A stretch of DNA of 64,000 nucleotides, taken from the NCBI GenBank assembly GCA_964538625.1, contig CAZIGH010000025.1, positions 10,980 to 74,979 on the forward strand, written 5' to 3'. How positions within the stretch are numbered: position 1 is the stretch's first letter; every line of letters begins with the position of its first letter. The notes under the pieces are model-generated. The model ran no database searches and was not told where the DNA came from. It saw nothing but the letters and a program-made list of their open reading frames with translations. Of the stretch, positions 42,195-51,309 are shown piece after piece. Made by a program: the position numbers and the translations under genes. The DNA comes from JAEUHM01 sp964538625 (GTDB lineage: Bacteria > Verrucomicrobiota > Verrucomicrobiia > Verrucomicrobiales > Verrucomicrobiaceae).

Positions 42195-44045
42195 CTAACC
42201 GATTCTCGCCCAGTCCAGAACACTGCGCCTGCTTGCGTTGCAAACGACGACCTCCGACTTCTCAAGCAATCCGTAACGCCGGGACACATCCATGTCCTCA
42301 ATGGTGAAAGCTGCCACTTCCTCTCCTCCACATTGAAGAAGCCACTTCCTTGCCCCACGCCGTATGATCACCCTGCCACTCTCCACAGCATCCACCCTGC
42401 ACTCTGGAGCCAAACACCAGCGGGTGGCGAAACGTCCGTCACCAGACATCTCATCCGTCACCCTTATCACCCCATCCGCACGGCATGTCACCGTGCGAGT
42501 CGCAATCCGGCCTTCGTGTTTGAACTCGGCGCTTAGCGTTTGTGAATCGACAGACTTGAACACTGCTGTTCGGTGATGCCCGGCCCACAGAAAAGTCCCC
42601 AATCTGCGTGGTGTAACGTATCCGCCCTCAGGCAGCGGACCGTTGTGAGCATCCCATGCGGCAAGGCGAGTGCGGCGCTCATTCATGCCGTAGTAACCGC
42701 CGGTACCGGGATCAATCACCAAAGCATGGGCTCCGTCCCACAGAGACAAATGCAGTGCATCACAGTGACCATGCGCCGCCAGGGAACCGTATCCGAGCGG
42801 AGATGCATCAAGCCTAGCCATCCAGCCCGCAGCCTCACCAACAGCCATACCGCTGTCAGGTGCAAGCCACCAGCACTGACCATCACCTCCAGGCAGACGC
42901 AGGGGCGACGCACCAAGCCAGAAGCGCAAGGCACCTGCATCATCTCCACCAGCCATCCAATGCTGCCACTCCGCAGCCGCAGATTCCCGGTTCACCGCAA
43001 GCGGCAGCACCTCAGCATCGTCCGAATCACCGAAGTCCCAGGGTTCCACAGGGTGGAGCATCCTCACGAAAAACTCTGCTGCGCTCCGCAGACGCTGTGT
43101 CACATCCTCCCGGTGCACCACCATCAGTCTTCTGGCATGCCAGGCCATCTCCCACGCGAACAAGTGATAATGCAGCGCCTGCTCCTTGTTTCCTCCGTCA
43201 GGAGCAAACTGTTTCAGCACGCAGTCAGCGATGCCATCCCAGATTTCGTTGGCTGTTCCCACCTTAGCCTCCAGGGCAGGCCAACGCTTCACCGCGTGCA
43301 ACAGCCCAGCCAGCTCACCGAGGAGATGATTGTTTGCCGAAGAGCCGAAGGATTTGTAGCGCGCCACCCAGAGCGCGTGAGCCGGCACCACACGCCGCGC
43401 AAGCACGGCCTGCTTCTGTCTCATGCCATCGCTGCCCGCAGCCTCCACCAGCGCATCCAGCCATGTGAAGTTCATCAGCCGGAGCGCCACCTCCAGCGCG
43501 CTCGTCCAGTTCACGCCGTGGCCCACCGGATTGCGCTCCAGCCAGTCCTCCACCCACGCCTGAGCCGTCTGCAAAACTTCTTGATTGCGGTCTATCCAGC
43601 CGTGCATGGCAAGTCGCGTCATTTGGGACCAACGGTTGATCTCCCAGATCGTTCGCACATCAGCTCCGTCAGGAAGATGTCTGTGATCCAGCTTGTGAGA
43701 CCACCCTTCGGGTTCCACGATCACCCCGCTCGATGCATCCCTGTGCCAGCAGGGCGGTGACCCCACATCACACTTCCGCCAGCCGAACAAGGTCCAGCGA
43801 CCAGCCATCATTTCCTCAGCATCCGTCCGTATCGCCACCCGCACATTCCATGGCACAGTATTCGGATGAGGTAGCAGAGGCGTCTGCGGCACAGACGACC
43901 CGGGATCCATCCCCTCCAGCTGCGCCACAAAGGCAGCATCGCTCCTGTGCATCCACCGCTCCCGGAGTCGATGAAGCACCTCGCCGGGACTCATCGCCCG
44001 AAGCCTTTGAGCATACCAGCCAAGCTTTGAACTGCCTGCCATCAT
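42195..44045 (-). CDS. Heparinase II/III family protein
   Basis: A 616-residue protein with no clear signal peptide. It has an all-helical N-terminal toroid (about 100-330, with NPVGHGVNWTSALEVALRL and SSANNHLLGELAGL with Asn, His) and a C-terminal beta-sandwich (about 400-600) with the family motif AHGHCDALHLSLWDGAHAL followed by DPGTGGYYGMNERR and the DAHN segment. Heparinase II/III enzymes are polysaccharide lyases acting on uronate-containing chains. Its place inside a synthesis operon suggests chain-length control, release or editing of the polymer. The true cellular location is unclear. Confidence 0.88.
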   Translation of the reverse strand: MMAGSSKLGWYAQRLRAMSPGEVLHRLRERWMHRSDAAFVAQLEGMDPGSSVPQTPLLPHPNTVPWNVRVAIRTDAEEMMAGRWTLFGWRKCDVGSPPCWHRDASSGVIVEPEGWSHKLDHRHLPDGADVRTIWEINRWSQMTRLAMHGWIDRNQEVLQTAQAWVEDWLERNPVGHGVNWTSALEVALRLMNFTWLDALVEAAGSDGMRQKQAVLARRVVPAHALWVARYKSFGSSANNHLLGELAGLLHAVKRWPALEAKVGTANEIWDGIADCVLKQFAPDGGNKEQALHYHLFAWEMAWHARRLMVVHREDVTQRLRSAAEFFVRMLHPVEPWDFGDSDDAEVLPLAVNRESAAAEWQHWMAGGDDAGALRFWLGASPLRLPGGDGQCWWLAPDSGMAVGEAAGWMARLDASPLGYGSLAAHGHCDALHLSLWDGAHALVIDPGTGGYYGMNERRTRLAAWDAHNGPLPEGGYVTPRRLGTFLWAGHHRTAVFKSVDSQTLSAEFKHEGRIATRTVTCRADGVIRVTDEMSGDGRFATRWCLAPECRVDAVESGRVIIRRGARKWLLQCGGEEVAAFTIEDMDVSRRYGLLEKSEVVVCNASRRSVLDWARIG

Positions 44046-44084
44046 CGATCTTCTCCCACCCGCCTACCCATCCGATACCGCCTG

Positions 44085-46244
44085 TCAAGGCTCCAGACGC
44101 ACCAAGCGCGATTCCCGAATGGAGTCCAGCGCCGCAAAGGTAAGCAACATACTCCGCCTAGAGTCCGCATAGGCCAGCGGATGCGGCGCATCACCCCTCA
44201 GAAACGCCACCCACGATGTCACCTCCTCCGCATGGCCTTTACCACGATGCTGGCTCGCTCGGCGTCTCCTGTTCTGCCACACTGTTAGCGTCTGAAAGTT
44301 CTCGCACTCCACCACAAACCCGCTGCCAGAGAGTCGAAAACTCTCCTTGGGATAGGCCGCATCTCCCTCCGCAGTGTAAACGATCTGAGCTGAAGAACCG
44401 TCCTCAAACGACACCTGCGCTGTAATCGAATCCGGCACCTTAGGACGCCCCACCGTCTGCGCCACCACACTCACCGGCTTGCCCAGCAGATGACAAGCAA
44501 AGTCAAAAAAGTGACACGCCTCGCCCAACACTCTCCCACCACTCTCCGCCACGTTTGCATACCAGTGGTCCGGCGCCAGCACTCCCGCATTCACGTGAAA
44601 GCTGAGCGTCTTTGGCCCTGAGATCGATCTTAGCAGACTCAACGTAGCCACCGTCGCAGGGGCAAACCGGCGGTTGAACCCAACCATGATGCTGCCGCGA
44701 GAGGTGCTCGTGGCCATATCGATTTCATGCAGTTCATCCCGTGTCAGACAAAGCGGCTTTTCTACAAACACATGCCTGTCGCAGCTCAACGCGCTCAGAA
44801 CCATGGGAGCATGAAGGTGATGCCGGGTACTGATTAGGACGGCCCCGGCATCCACCGCCCGAAACACCTGCTCCGCATCCGTAGCCGCCTCCGCGAACCC
44901 AAACTTTTCCTTCACGTGCCTCGCACTCAAACCCGTGCCGTTCACCACCTTGCCGAACGCAATCCTTCCCTTCGCGTGAGGCAGCAGCATCGTACGTGCA
45001 AAGTTCCCCGCCCCAATCACATGCAATCTGTCCGCAACCCTCGACACTGCATTTTCACCCGGACTTTGCGGCTCCGGCGTCCTGCATGATTCCTGTAACT
45101 CGGGCACTCCGCCAGATATCGCATTTTCACCATACTCCAGCACCACGCCGATATCCGCATTCCCGAAACGCATCAGCTCATCATAAACCGCCACCACTTC
45201 CGCAAAAGAAGCTCGACGCGTCGTGACCGGACCCAGGTCCAAGGCCCCCGTTTTCATCAGGTGCAGACAGCTTTCAAAGTTGCGATTCTCCGTCCAGCGC
45301 ACGTGCCCGATGGGATAATCCTGGCCACCCCACTCATACGCCGCATCATAGCGCCCTGGGCCGTAGCTCCTGCTGTATCTCACCTGAATGTCCTTCATGT
45401 ATGCCGTCTTCCATGAAAGTTCCGCATCGTAAATGCCCACGATCACCATCACGCCACGATCTCTCAGGCAGGAGATCGCTGTGTCTGCCGCCTCGCTCCC
45501 ACGGCCACCCACACACAGCAGGACCGCATCCACGCCATGGCCTTCAGTCCACTCTCGCACCTCGGCTTCGACACTGCACTGAACGGGATTCACTGCACGC
45601 TCCGCGCCCATCTGCCGTGCCGTCTCAAGTCTCTGCGCAGAAAGATCCGTCGCCATGACCCGCACCCCGGCACTGCGAAGTAACCCCGTGGCAAGCAGAC
45701 CCACCAGCCCCTGTCCCACTACGAGCACACGCTCGCCCAACCTCGCATCAGACTGCCTCACCGCCTCCATGGAGATAGAAGACAGGGTCGTGTAAGCCGC
45801 CTGCCAATCCTCAACTCCTTCAGGCACTCTCGCCGCCAGAAGATCCGGCACCGCAATGAACTCCGCATGGTGCGCGCACTCCGCGCCCCCGCAAGCCACG
45901 CGATCCCCCACTTGGAACCTCGTATTGCGCTCATCCACCGCCACTACCACACCCGCAGCGGAGTAACCCAGAGGCGTAGGTGACTCAAGACGGTTCCGCA
46001 CCTTCTCCAGCGCTGACTTCCAGCCCAGCGTCCGCGCCGTATCCAGCACTTTCTTCACTTGGTCAGGCCGTGCCTTGGCCTTTTGCAGGAGCGACATCTT
46101 GGCCTGCTCCACTTTCATCTTCTCAGTACCGGGAGAGATCACAGAGCACAAAGTACGCACCAGGATACCACCCGGCGGAGCCACTGGCTCAGGCACTTCC
46201 TGCACTTCAAGCCTTCCGTCCTGATACTGTGCGAGCTGTTTCAT
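44085..46244 (-). CDS. Bi-domain oxidoreductase (alcohol dehydrogenase + Gfo/Idh/MocA fusion)
   Basis: A 719-residue fusion. The N-terminal half (about 1-350) is a medium-chain alcohol dehydrogenase-like domain with the Rossmann motif VVGQGLVGLLATG and the GDRVACGGAECAHHAEF part. The C-terminal half (about 385-715) is a Gfo/Idh/MocA oxidoreductase with VIGAGNFARTMLLPHA, FVEKPLCLT, GFNRRFAP and LGEACHFFDF. This fusion is found in uronate-containing polysaccharide loci next to heparinase genes. The pair of nucleotide-binding folds suggests a sugar oxidation/reduction step. The ATG at 46244 overlaps the ligase-like gene's stop. Confidence 0.9.
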   Translation of the reverse strand: MKQLAQYQDGRLEVQEVPEPVAPPGGILVRTLCSVISPGTEKMKVEQAKMSLLQKAKARPDQVKKVLDTARTLGWKSALEKVRNRLESPTPLGYSAAGVVVAVDERNTRFQVGDRVACGGAECAHHAEFIAVPDLLAARVPEGVEDWQAAYTTLSSISMEAVRQSDARLGERVLVVGQGLVGLLATGLLRSAGVRVMATDLSAQRLETARQMGAERAVNPVQCSVEAEVREWTEGHGVDAVLLCVGGRGSEAADTAISCLRDRGVMVIVGIYDAELSWKTAYMKDIQVRYSRSYGPGRYDAAYEWGGQDYPIGHVRWTENRNFESCLHLMKTGALDLGPVTTRRASFAEVVAVYDELMRFGNADIGVVLEYGENAISGGVPELQESCRTPEPQSPGENAVSRVADRLHVIGAGNFARTMLLPHAKGRIAFGKVVNGTGLSARHVKEKFGFAEAATDAEQVFRAVDAGAVLISTRHHLHAPMVLSALSCDRHVFVEKPLCLTRDELHEIDMATSTSRGSIMVGFNRRFAPATVATLSLLRSISGPKTLSFHVNAGVLAPDHWYANVAESGGRVLGEACHFFDFACHLLGKPVSVVAQTVGRPKVPDSITAQVSFEDGSSAQIVYTAEGDAAYPKESFRLSGSGFVVECENFQTLTVWQNRRRRASQHRGKGHAEEVTSWVAFLRGDAPHPLAYADSRRSMLLTFAALDSIRESRLVRLEP

Positions 46245-47626
46245 TTCAATGATGTAATGAGCCACTTGTGCTTTCCCGTCAGCGACTTCTCCACCTCACT
46301 CACCTGCAACAAGCGAACCTCAAAGTCGTCTCCCAGTTTCTTCAGCAAGCCAGTGCGGATTCCGTCCACGTAACGGGTATGCCACTGCCTCCCAGGCTGG
46401 TAACAGAAATCCACTTCCCCGGCCTTCGTCTGCCGAAACTGCACCGCCAGCAAACCGTCAAAGATGCCATCATGCATGTTGATCGCAGTAAGGGAAACTC
46501 GCCTCCCCGTAGCACTGACAAGAAACTCATACTCACGCCCCACAACGGCCTCCACCTCCAGTCCTGGCAACTCCGCATCCAAACGCTTTGGAAGCCGCAC
46601 ATAATCGCCAGTGCGGTATCGGATCAGTGGCATCACCAGGTTGTGAAATGAAGTGCCTATGACCTCACAGAGCCCCTGTTCATCAGGTTCGCCAAGCTCA
46701 GCATATCCGTAGGTGGGCCAGAAGTAGAGATGATTTGACGTCCGCCCCTGACCCGCCAGCACCACGCGTTCACTGTGCCCATACCAGTGGAACACCCTGG
46801 CCTCAAAGTGATGCTCCAAAAAGGCTTGATCCTGAGCGGTCAGCTTTTCTGAGCCGCAGAGCAGTGAGCGAAGTTGAAAGGAGAGACGAAGCCCCTTCTC
46901 CCTCATCCCTCTCGCCAACATCAAAGCCGCGCTCGGATACGCATGAAGGTGCTGCGGCGCAAACTCGTTCAACCGGGCCATATACTCAGGCAGACGATCC
47001 GCCGTAAGGTGATAGGACGAGAGAACCAGCCAGTTTCGGGTCGCATCAAAGTAGCTAATGCTGCCATCCGACCGACTGGAGGTAACGCCGCCGCGAATCA
47101 CTGCCACTCTGTCTCCGGGTGAATAACCCCGCCGCGACCACTGCGCATCCAGATATGCCTGCTCCTTCGGACGGCTCACCCCCCTGTGCAGGTAGAACCC
47201 CACCGGCACGCCGCTTGAACCACCCGTGGTGAGATACAGGCGCTGCGAAGAACCAAACTCCGGATTCACCATCGTTTCACGATGCTCCAGCAAATCATGC
47301 TTGGTCAAAAACGGATACGCTTTGAGTTGCTCCAGAGATTGAAACACCTCCGGATCCACACCAGCTTCCCTGAACCGCTTCGAGTAAAACGCCGACTTCC
47401 TAGCCGCCAGGAGGCTCTTCCGTAGCGCCCCTACCTGATACTCCCGGATCTGGTCCGCACTCCACTCCTCCACATCCCTCGCCTCTTCACAAAACCGGCT
47501 GTAGTTGCCGCCATGTCTCAAAGAAGCTGGCAGCGCACGATACGCATAACCAGCAGCTGACTTCAGTCCCTGCGGTGCCGCCTCATACCATTTGAGCAGC
47601 GGATACAATGCGTCTTCCAGCGACAT
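46241..47626 (-). CDS. Phenylacetate-CoA ligase-like (PaaK/CapK) adenylate-forming protein
   Basis: A 461-residue AMP-binding protein of the PaaK/CapK type. It has the adenylation loop LTTGGSSGVPVGF, the YGHSERVV and RYRTGDYV segments and the C-terminal GREYEFL region. PaaK-like proteins in polysaccharide loci (CapK) are not thought to degrade aromatics; they probably activate an acid for attachment to the glycan, but no substrate is known. The start at 47626 is 5 nt after the DUF362 stop. Confidence 0.87.
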   Translation of the reverse strand: MSLEDALYPLLKWYEAAPQGLKSAAGYAYRALPASLRHGGNYSRFCEEARDVEEWSADQIREYQVGALRKSLLAARKSAFYSKRFREAGVDPEVFQSLEQLKAYPFLTKHDLLEHRETMVNPEFGSSQRLYLTTGGSSGVPVGFYLHRGVSRPKEQAYLDAQWSRRGYSPGDRVAVIRGGVTSSRSDGSISYFDATRNWLVLSSYHLTADRLPEYMARLNEFAPQHLHAYPSAALMLARGMREKGLRLSFQLRSLLCGSEKLTAQDQAFLEHHFEARVFHWYGHSERVVLAGQGRTSNHLYFWPTYGYAELGEPDEQGLCEVIGTSFHNLVMPLIRYRTGDYVRLPKRLDAELPGLEVEAVVGREYEFLVSATGRRVSLTAINMHDGIFDGLLAVQFRQTKAGEVDFCYQPGRQWHTRYVDGIRTGLLKKLGDDFEVRLLQVSEVEKSLTGKHKWLITSLK

Positions 47627-47631
47627 CACAA

Positions 47632-48981
47632 TCACTCCATTTCCACCGCACCTACCCAACCAAAATGCGGTTTGAAACCAAACCCATCCGTAGCGCCGAA
47701 CTGTCTTAGCAGCTTGTGTTTACCGGGGTCGTTCGAGACCACCTCAATCTCATCATACGAAAAACCGACCAGCGGTTTACGCCTTACCGCAAACGCTCCC
47801 ACAAGCATCCGCAGTTTGCGCCAGTCAAACCCCATCAATGCGCACGAAAGACTGTCCACCGCCACCGGATTCGTACCTGCCAAGATCACGCCACACGGCT
47901 TGGCATCTGGTGCCATGGGGCCATTCCCCTCACCACCTATGATGCCATCCACTACGGCCAAGTAACGTAGCGGACTTCGGCGCGGACTGCCGCTTCCATC
48001 AAAGTAAAAGAGACACTTGTTCAAGTCCACCACCATGCGCCAGCACGTGTCGTTTCCATACCAGTTACCGCTTCGCACCACCTTTTGAGTATCGCCAAAC
48101 ACCAGCCTGCCCAACTTCTTCAGCGGAACAAACAAACGGCTGAGCAAGTGGTTTCCAAAAAGCACGCGCTTGATCCTGCCCATGAGCGAATGCTCCAGCT
48201 TCGCCTTGAGCGTACCCGCAGGAAACTGGTCGCCACCCTGCTCCGGCGTTCCCTCCGTATGATGCGGCAGCCAGTTCTTGTTCGCATTGATCCCCACCAG
48301 ATTCTTTAGTGCGCAAGTCAGGCCCACTTTCTTGTGACACTTCAACTTGGGAAGGTTGATGAGCACATCCGCATCCATCGGCGTGCGGCAGAGCATGTAT
48401 TCGTGGGTCTCTCCCCGATGCTTCTCATTGGTCTCTGCCATGTTGAAACTCGCCCCGTAAAGCTGCCCTAAGCCATGAAAGCCAACGAACTCACTATCCT
48501 CATCCAGCTTCGCGTGGGTGGAACCTTTCGGATCACCCGGCAGCACAGTCTTTCTCACCGTCACACCATCCACCGCGTGCCACTCCTCAGGCCGAAGATC
48601 CAAAATGTCGATGCTCACACCGGGATGCCTGCGCCGACAGCGTTCCAGCATCCCATCCAGGTCGCAGTAGCGTCGCAGCGTAGCGAAGGAGGAGTCCGTC
48701 TGAGGCGCATCGCAAATGGTGATCGAACCGCTGCCACACAACCTGGGAGCGACCCATTCGATCACCCCCTCAATAACAAACGGATGCGTCACCACATGCA
48801 CCCACTGATCTGGACCGGGAAATCTCTCGTCATGCTCCTTGACCCAGTTCGGCTTCAATACCACGTGATCCCCGGGCTGCACAAAACTTTCGTCCAATCC
48901 CAGCATCTCCAAGGCAGCACTCACCCTACCGATCACCGACTCATCATAGACCGCCTCACCCTGGTGCAATGCCACTTTCAT
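47632..48981 (-). CDS. DUF362 protein, candidate nickel-pincer (NPN) enzyme
   Basis: A 449-residue protein with the DUF362 pattern: VVLKPNW (41-46), THP (65-67), ADVLINLPKLKCHK (204-217) and ALKNLVGINANK (224-235). No ferredoxin-type Cys cluster is present, unlike many DUF362 relatives. From Asp205 the order and spacing of residues follows lactate racemase LarA closely: His216 then Lys226 (10 apart, as LarA His174-Lys184) and His240/His241 (14/15 after the Lys; LarA His200 is 16 after). Lys184 holds the cofactor and His200 binds nickel in LarA. The gene starts 2 nt after larC, so cofactor and protein are made together. This assignment is an inference; DUF362 has no proven reaction. The counterpart of LarA His108 is not obvious (Pro93/Gln94 region). 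Confidence 0.8.
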   Translation of the reverse strand: MKVALHQGEAVYDESVIGRVSAALEMLGLDESFVQPGDHVVLKPNWVKEHDERFPGPDQWVHVVTHPFVIEGVIEWVAPRLCGSGSITICDAPQTDSSFATLRRYCDLDGMLERCRRRHPGVSIDILDLRPEEWHAVDGVTVRKTVLPGDPKGSTHAKLDEDSEFVGFHGLGQLYGASFNMAETNEKHRGETHEYMLCRTPMDADVLINLPKLKCHKKVGLTCALKNLVGINANKNWLPHHTEGTPEQGGDQFPAGTLKAKLEHSLMGRIKRVLFGNHLLSRLFVPLKKLGRLVFGDTQKVVRSGNWYGNDTCWRMVVDLNKCLFYFDGSGSPRRSPLRYLAVVDGIIGGEGNGPMAPDAKPCGVILAGTNPVAVDSLSCALMGFDWRKLRMLVGAFAVRRKPLVGFSYDEIEVVSNDPGKHKLLRQFGATDGFGFKPHFGWVGAVEME

Positions 48982-48983
48982 GC

Positions 48984-50186
48984 TCAGTGTTTGTGGGAGT
49001 GACCGTGTGCCATCTCGTGCACGTAGCGAGCAGCAGTCTCGGCCGCCACATAAACCTCCCGCAGCGGCACGTTGGCCGCCCGAGCCAGCCGCCGACAATC
49101 TTCAAACTCCGGCGCATACTTGTGCTGTCCGTTGGGAAGGTGGCCCACCTTGACAAACGTCTTTCCCCAAGGGGTCTCCACCTCTACTCTATCCCGATGC
49201 AGCAACGAACGCTGAAGCTCCTGCTCGCGCACACCCAGTGAACTCGTCTCGGTCAGGATGAGATCTCTCATCACGTCACGGTCCTCCGGTTTGGCTATCA
49301 CACTAAGAATCACCCCTGCACGGTCTTTCTTCATGTGCGTTGGAGTCATCGTCACATCCAAGGCACCGGCTTCGATCAGCCTCTGCATCACATGAGCCTG
49401 TTGCTCGGGATTCTGGTCATCAATGTTGGTTTCCAGCACAGCCACCGTGTCTCGTTCCAAGCCCGCAGTTGCATTTCCCTGCCCGATGAAGACTCGAAGC
49501 AGGTTCGGAATGGTCAGGTCCCAAGTTCCCGCTCCGTAGCCCACCGCATCCAGCCTCATCGCAGGCAGCCCTCCAAAGCGACCGCATAAGTGCTTAACCA
49601 GCGCCGCACCAGTAGGTGTCACCAGCTCGGCATCCACCATGGCACCATGCACCGGCACGCCCCTCAGAATAGCAACCGTGGCAGGAGCCGGCAACGGAAT
49701 CTGGCCGTGTGCTCCCTTGATAAATCCTCTCCCCATGGGCAGCGGACTGCACTCGAACTGGCTGATGCCGAGCTTCTCCATACCGATCAGCACTCCGCAA
49801 ATGTCAATGATCGCGTCCTCGCCACTCACCTCATGAAGGTGGACCTCCTCCACTGGCATACCGTGGATTTTGGCCTCCGCTTCACCTATCACCCGCACCA
49901 CCTTGAGTGCTTGCTGCCTCACCCCGTCACTCAGCGAACTCCCTTGAATCACGCGCTCAATCTCCGGCAGAGGCCGTGCATGAGGCTGCGGACCCACCAC
50001 CACGTCCACTTTCGTGGCTGCAAAACCGTTCTTGTCCACCCGTCGCGCTCGCAACTCCCATCCACGGATAGGAAGCTTCGCAAGTTCGTCGCGCAAACCA
50101 TTCACATCCAGACCGGCGTCAATCAGAGCACCGAGGATCATGTCCCCGCTCACGCCGGCGATGCAGTCAAAGTAAAGCGTTTTCAT
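48984..50186 (-). CDS. larC: Nickel insertion protein LarC (NPN cofactor biosynthesis)
   Basis: A 400-residue protein (family DUF111) covering the whole LarC length in one frame. LarC is the CTP-dependent cyclometallase that puts nickel into the pincer nucleotide. Visible motifs: YFDCIAGVSGDMILGALIDAG (broken here at DCIAGVSGDM), VEEVHLHEVSGEDAIIDICG with its His pair, ETNIDDQNPE and MTPTHMKKDR. In Lactobacillus plantarum the gene is split by a programmed frameshift (larC1/larC2), but here it is a normal continuous gene. The DUF362 gene starts 2 nt downstream. Confidence 0.93.
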   Translation of the reverse strand: MKTLYFDCIAGVSGDMILGALIDAGLDVNGLRDELAKLPIRGWELRARRVDKNGFAATKVDVVVGPQPHARPLPEIERVIQGSSLSDGVRQQALKVVRVIGEAEAKIHGMPVEEVHLHEVSGEDAIIDICGVLIGMEKLGISQFECSPLPMGRGFIKGAHGQIPLPAPATVAILRGVPVHGAMVDAELVTPTGAALVKHLCGRFGGLPAMRLDAVGYGAGTWDLTIPNLLRVFIGQGNATAGLERDTVAVLETNIDDQNPEQQAHVMQRLIEAGALDVTMTPTHMKKDRAGVILSVIAKPEDRDVMRDLILTETSSLGVREQELQRSLLHRDRVEVETPWGKTFVKVGHLPNGQHKYAPEFEDCRRLARAANVPLREVYVAAETAARYVHEMAHGHSHKH

Positions 50187-50211
50187 CTAGTCCCTCCTTC
50201 ATCCCGACCGT

Positions 50212-51306
50212 TCACGCATTTGCAACCTCACGGTAGATAGCGCAAAGCCTTATCCAGTGGTTGGCCCATGTAAACTGGGAAGCCCGCCGCTCACCCTTCA
50301 TTTTCAGAGAATCTCGCAGCCCAGGTTCCGACATCAGCCTCACACATGCGTCAGCTGCCTCTCCAGCATCATGAGGGTTAAAGTATAGCACCGCATCTCC
50401 TCCCACCTCAGGCAGACTTGCTGCATTGGAGGTTATTACCGGGCAACCCGCAGCCATGGCCTCGAGAATAGGCAGCCCAAATCCCTCAAGCGTGGACGGA
50501 AAGATCAACGCGTCGGCTGAAGCATAAGCTGCGTGAAGAGTTGAATCAGGGACAAGACCCAGTTCACAGAGCATCCCGCCGCTACCCAGAGCTGACTTCA
50601 CTTCCTCCGCCATCTCACTTGTCAGTCGTTGCCCTATTCTCAGCAGACACACGTCATACCCACGACGACGAAGTTCACGAACCACCGGAGGAATCACCCG
50701 CAGATTCTTTCTCCTCAGAACGCTGCCCACCATCAGCAGTTTGATTCCGTTCGCTCTGGGAAACGGGTCTGATTCACTCTCCTTGGTCACCACCGTCAAC
50801 TCTGCCCCGTTCGGCAAAACGCAGACACGCTCCGGATCTAGGTCAAACTCCTGCAAAAGAGTCCTCTTCGTGAACTCCGAAACGCAGATGACACGATCCG
50901 CACGGCAGACCGCAGAGACGCGCTTCCGGAAGCGGCGTTGTTGCGCCAGGCTCATGCCATAGGGTTCGATGAGCGGAATCACATCATGCACGGTGACGAT
51001 TGATCTGGACCCACTAGGCAGCCAGTCAAGCAAATCCGCAAAGCTGTGATCCAGCACATGATACACATCGGATGCTGCGCGGCTTCGAACCAGAAGCGGA
51101 TACTCCACAGACCGCTTCCATGCCCTGCGAAACCGTCCCAAACCCGGTTGCTCTACGGATTCCAAGGTCAGCGGACACCTGATCTGAAAATCTTCTGGCG
51201 GCGCACTGAGAAGTTCTTTCTCAAGAGCGCTCCAGCACCGGTTCATGCTCACCCAACCCATCGCGGGATGGGTCGGCAGCCAGGTGATGACCTTCGTGCT
51301 GCTCAA
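50212..51306 (-). CDS. Glycosyltransferase family 4 (GT1)
   Basis: A 364-residue GT-B glycosyltransferase. The N-terminal half contains VYHVLDHSFADLLDWLP and IVTVHDVIPL; the C-terminal GT1 half contains GSVLRRKNLRVI, YASADALIFPSTLEGFGLPILEAMAAGCPVI (the donor-binding Glu-x7-Glu region) and AVLYFNPHDAGEAA. It transfers a sugar in polysaccharide assembly. The start is a TTG at 51306, 3 nt after the methyltransferase stop; the next in-frame Met is 15 codons inside. Confidence 0.88.
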   Translation of the reverse strand: MSSTKVITWLPTHPAMGWVSMNRCWSALEKELLSAPPEDFQIRCPLTLESVEQPGLGRFRRAWKRSVEYPLLVRSRAASDVYHVLDHSFADLLDWLPSGSRSIVTVHDVIPLIEPYGMSLAQQRRFRKRVSAVCRADRVICVSEFTKRTLLQEFDLDPERVCVLPNGAELTVVTKESESDPFPRANGIKLLMVGSVLRRKNLRVIPPVVRELRRRGYDVCLLRIGQRLTSEMAEEVKSALGSGGMLCELGLVPDSTLHAAYASADALIFPSTLEGFGLPILEAMAAGCPVITSNAASLPEVGGDAVLYFNPHDAGEAADACVRLMSEPGLRDSLKMKGERRASQFTWANHWIRLCAIYREVANA

Positions 51307-51309
51307 AAC

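Noticed and set aside
42573..43760. 395-residue open frame opposite the heparinase gene
   Set aside because: Composition is rich in His, Arg, Ser and Pro as expected from an antisense frame; no domain is visible.
48984..50186. Possible programmed frameshift in larC
   Set aside because: Unlike the split Lactobacillus gene, here the 400-residue protein is continuous in one frame, so no frameshift is needed.
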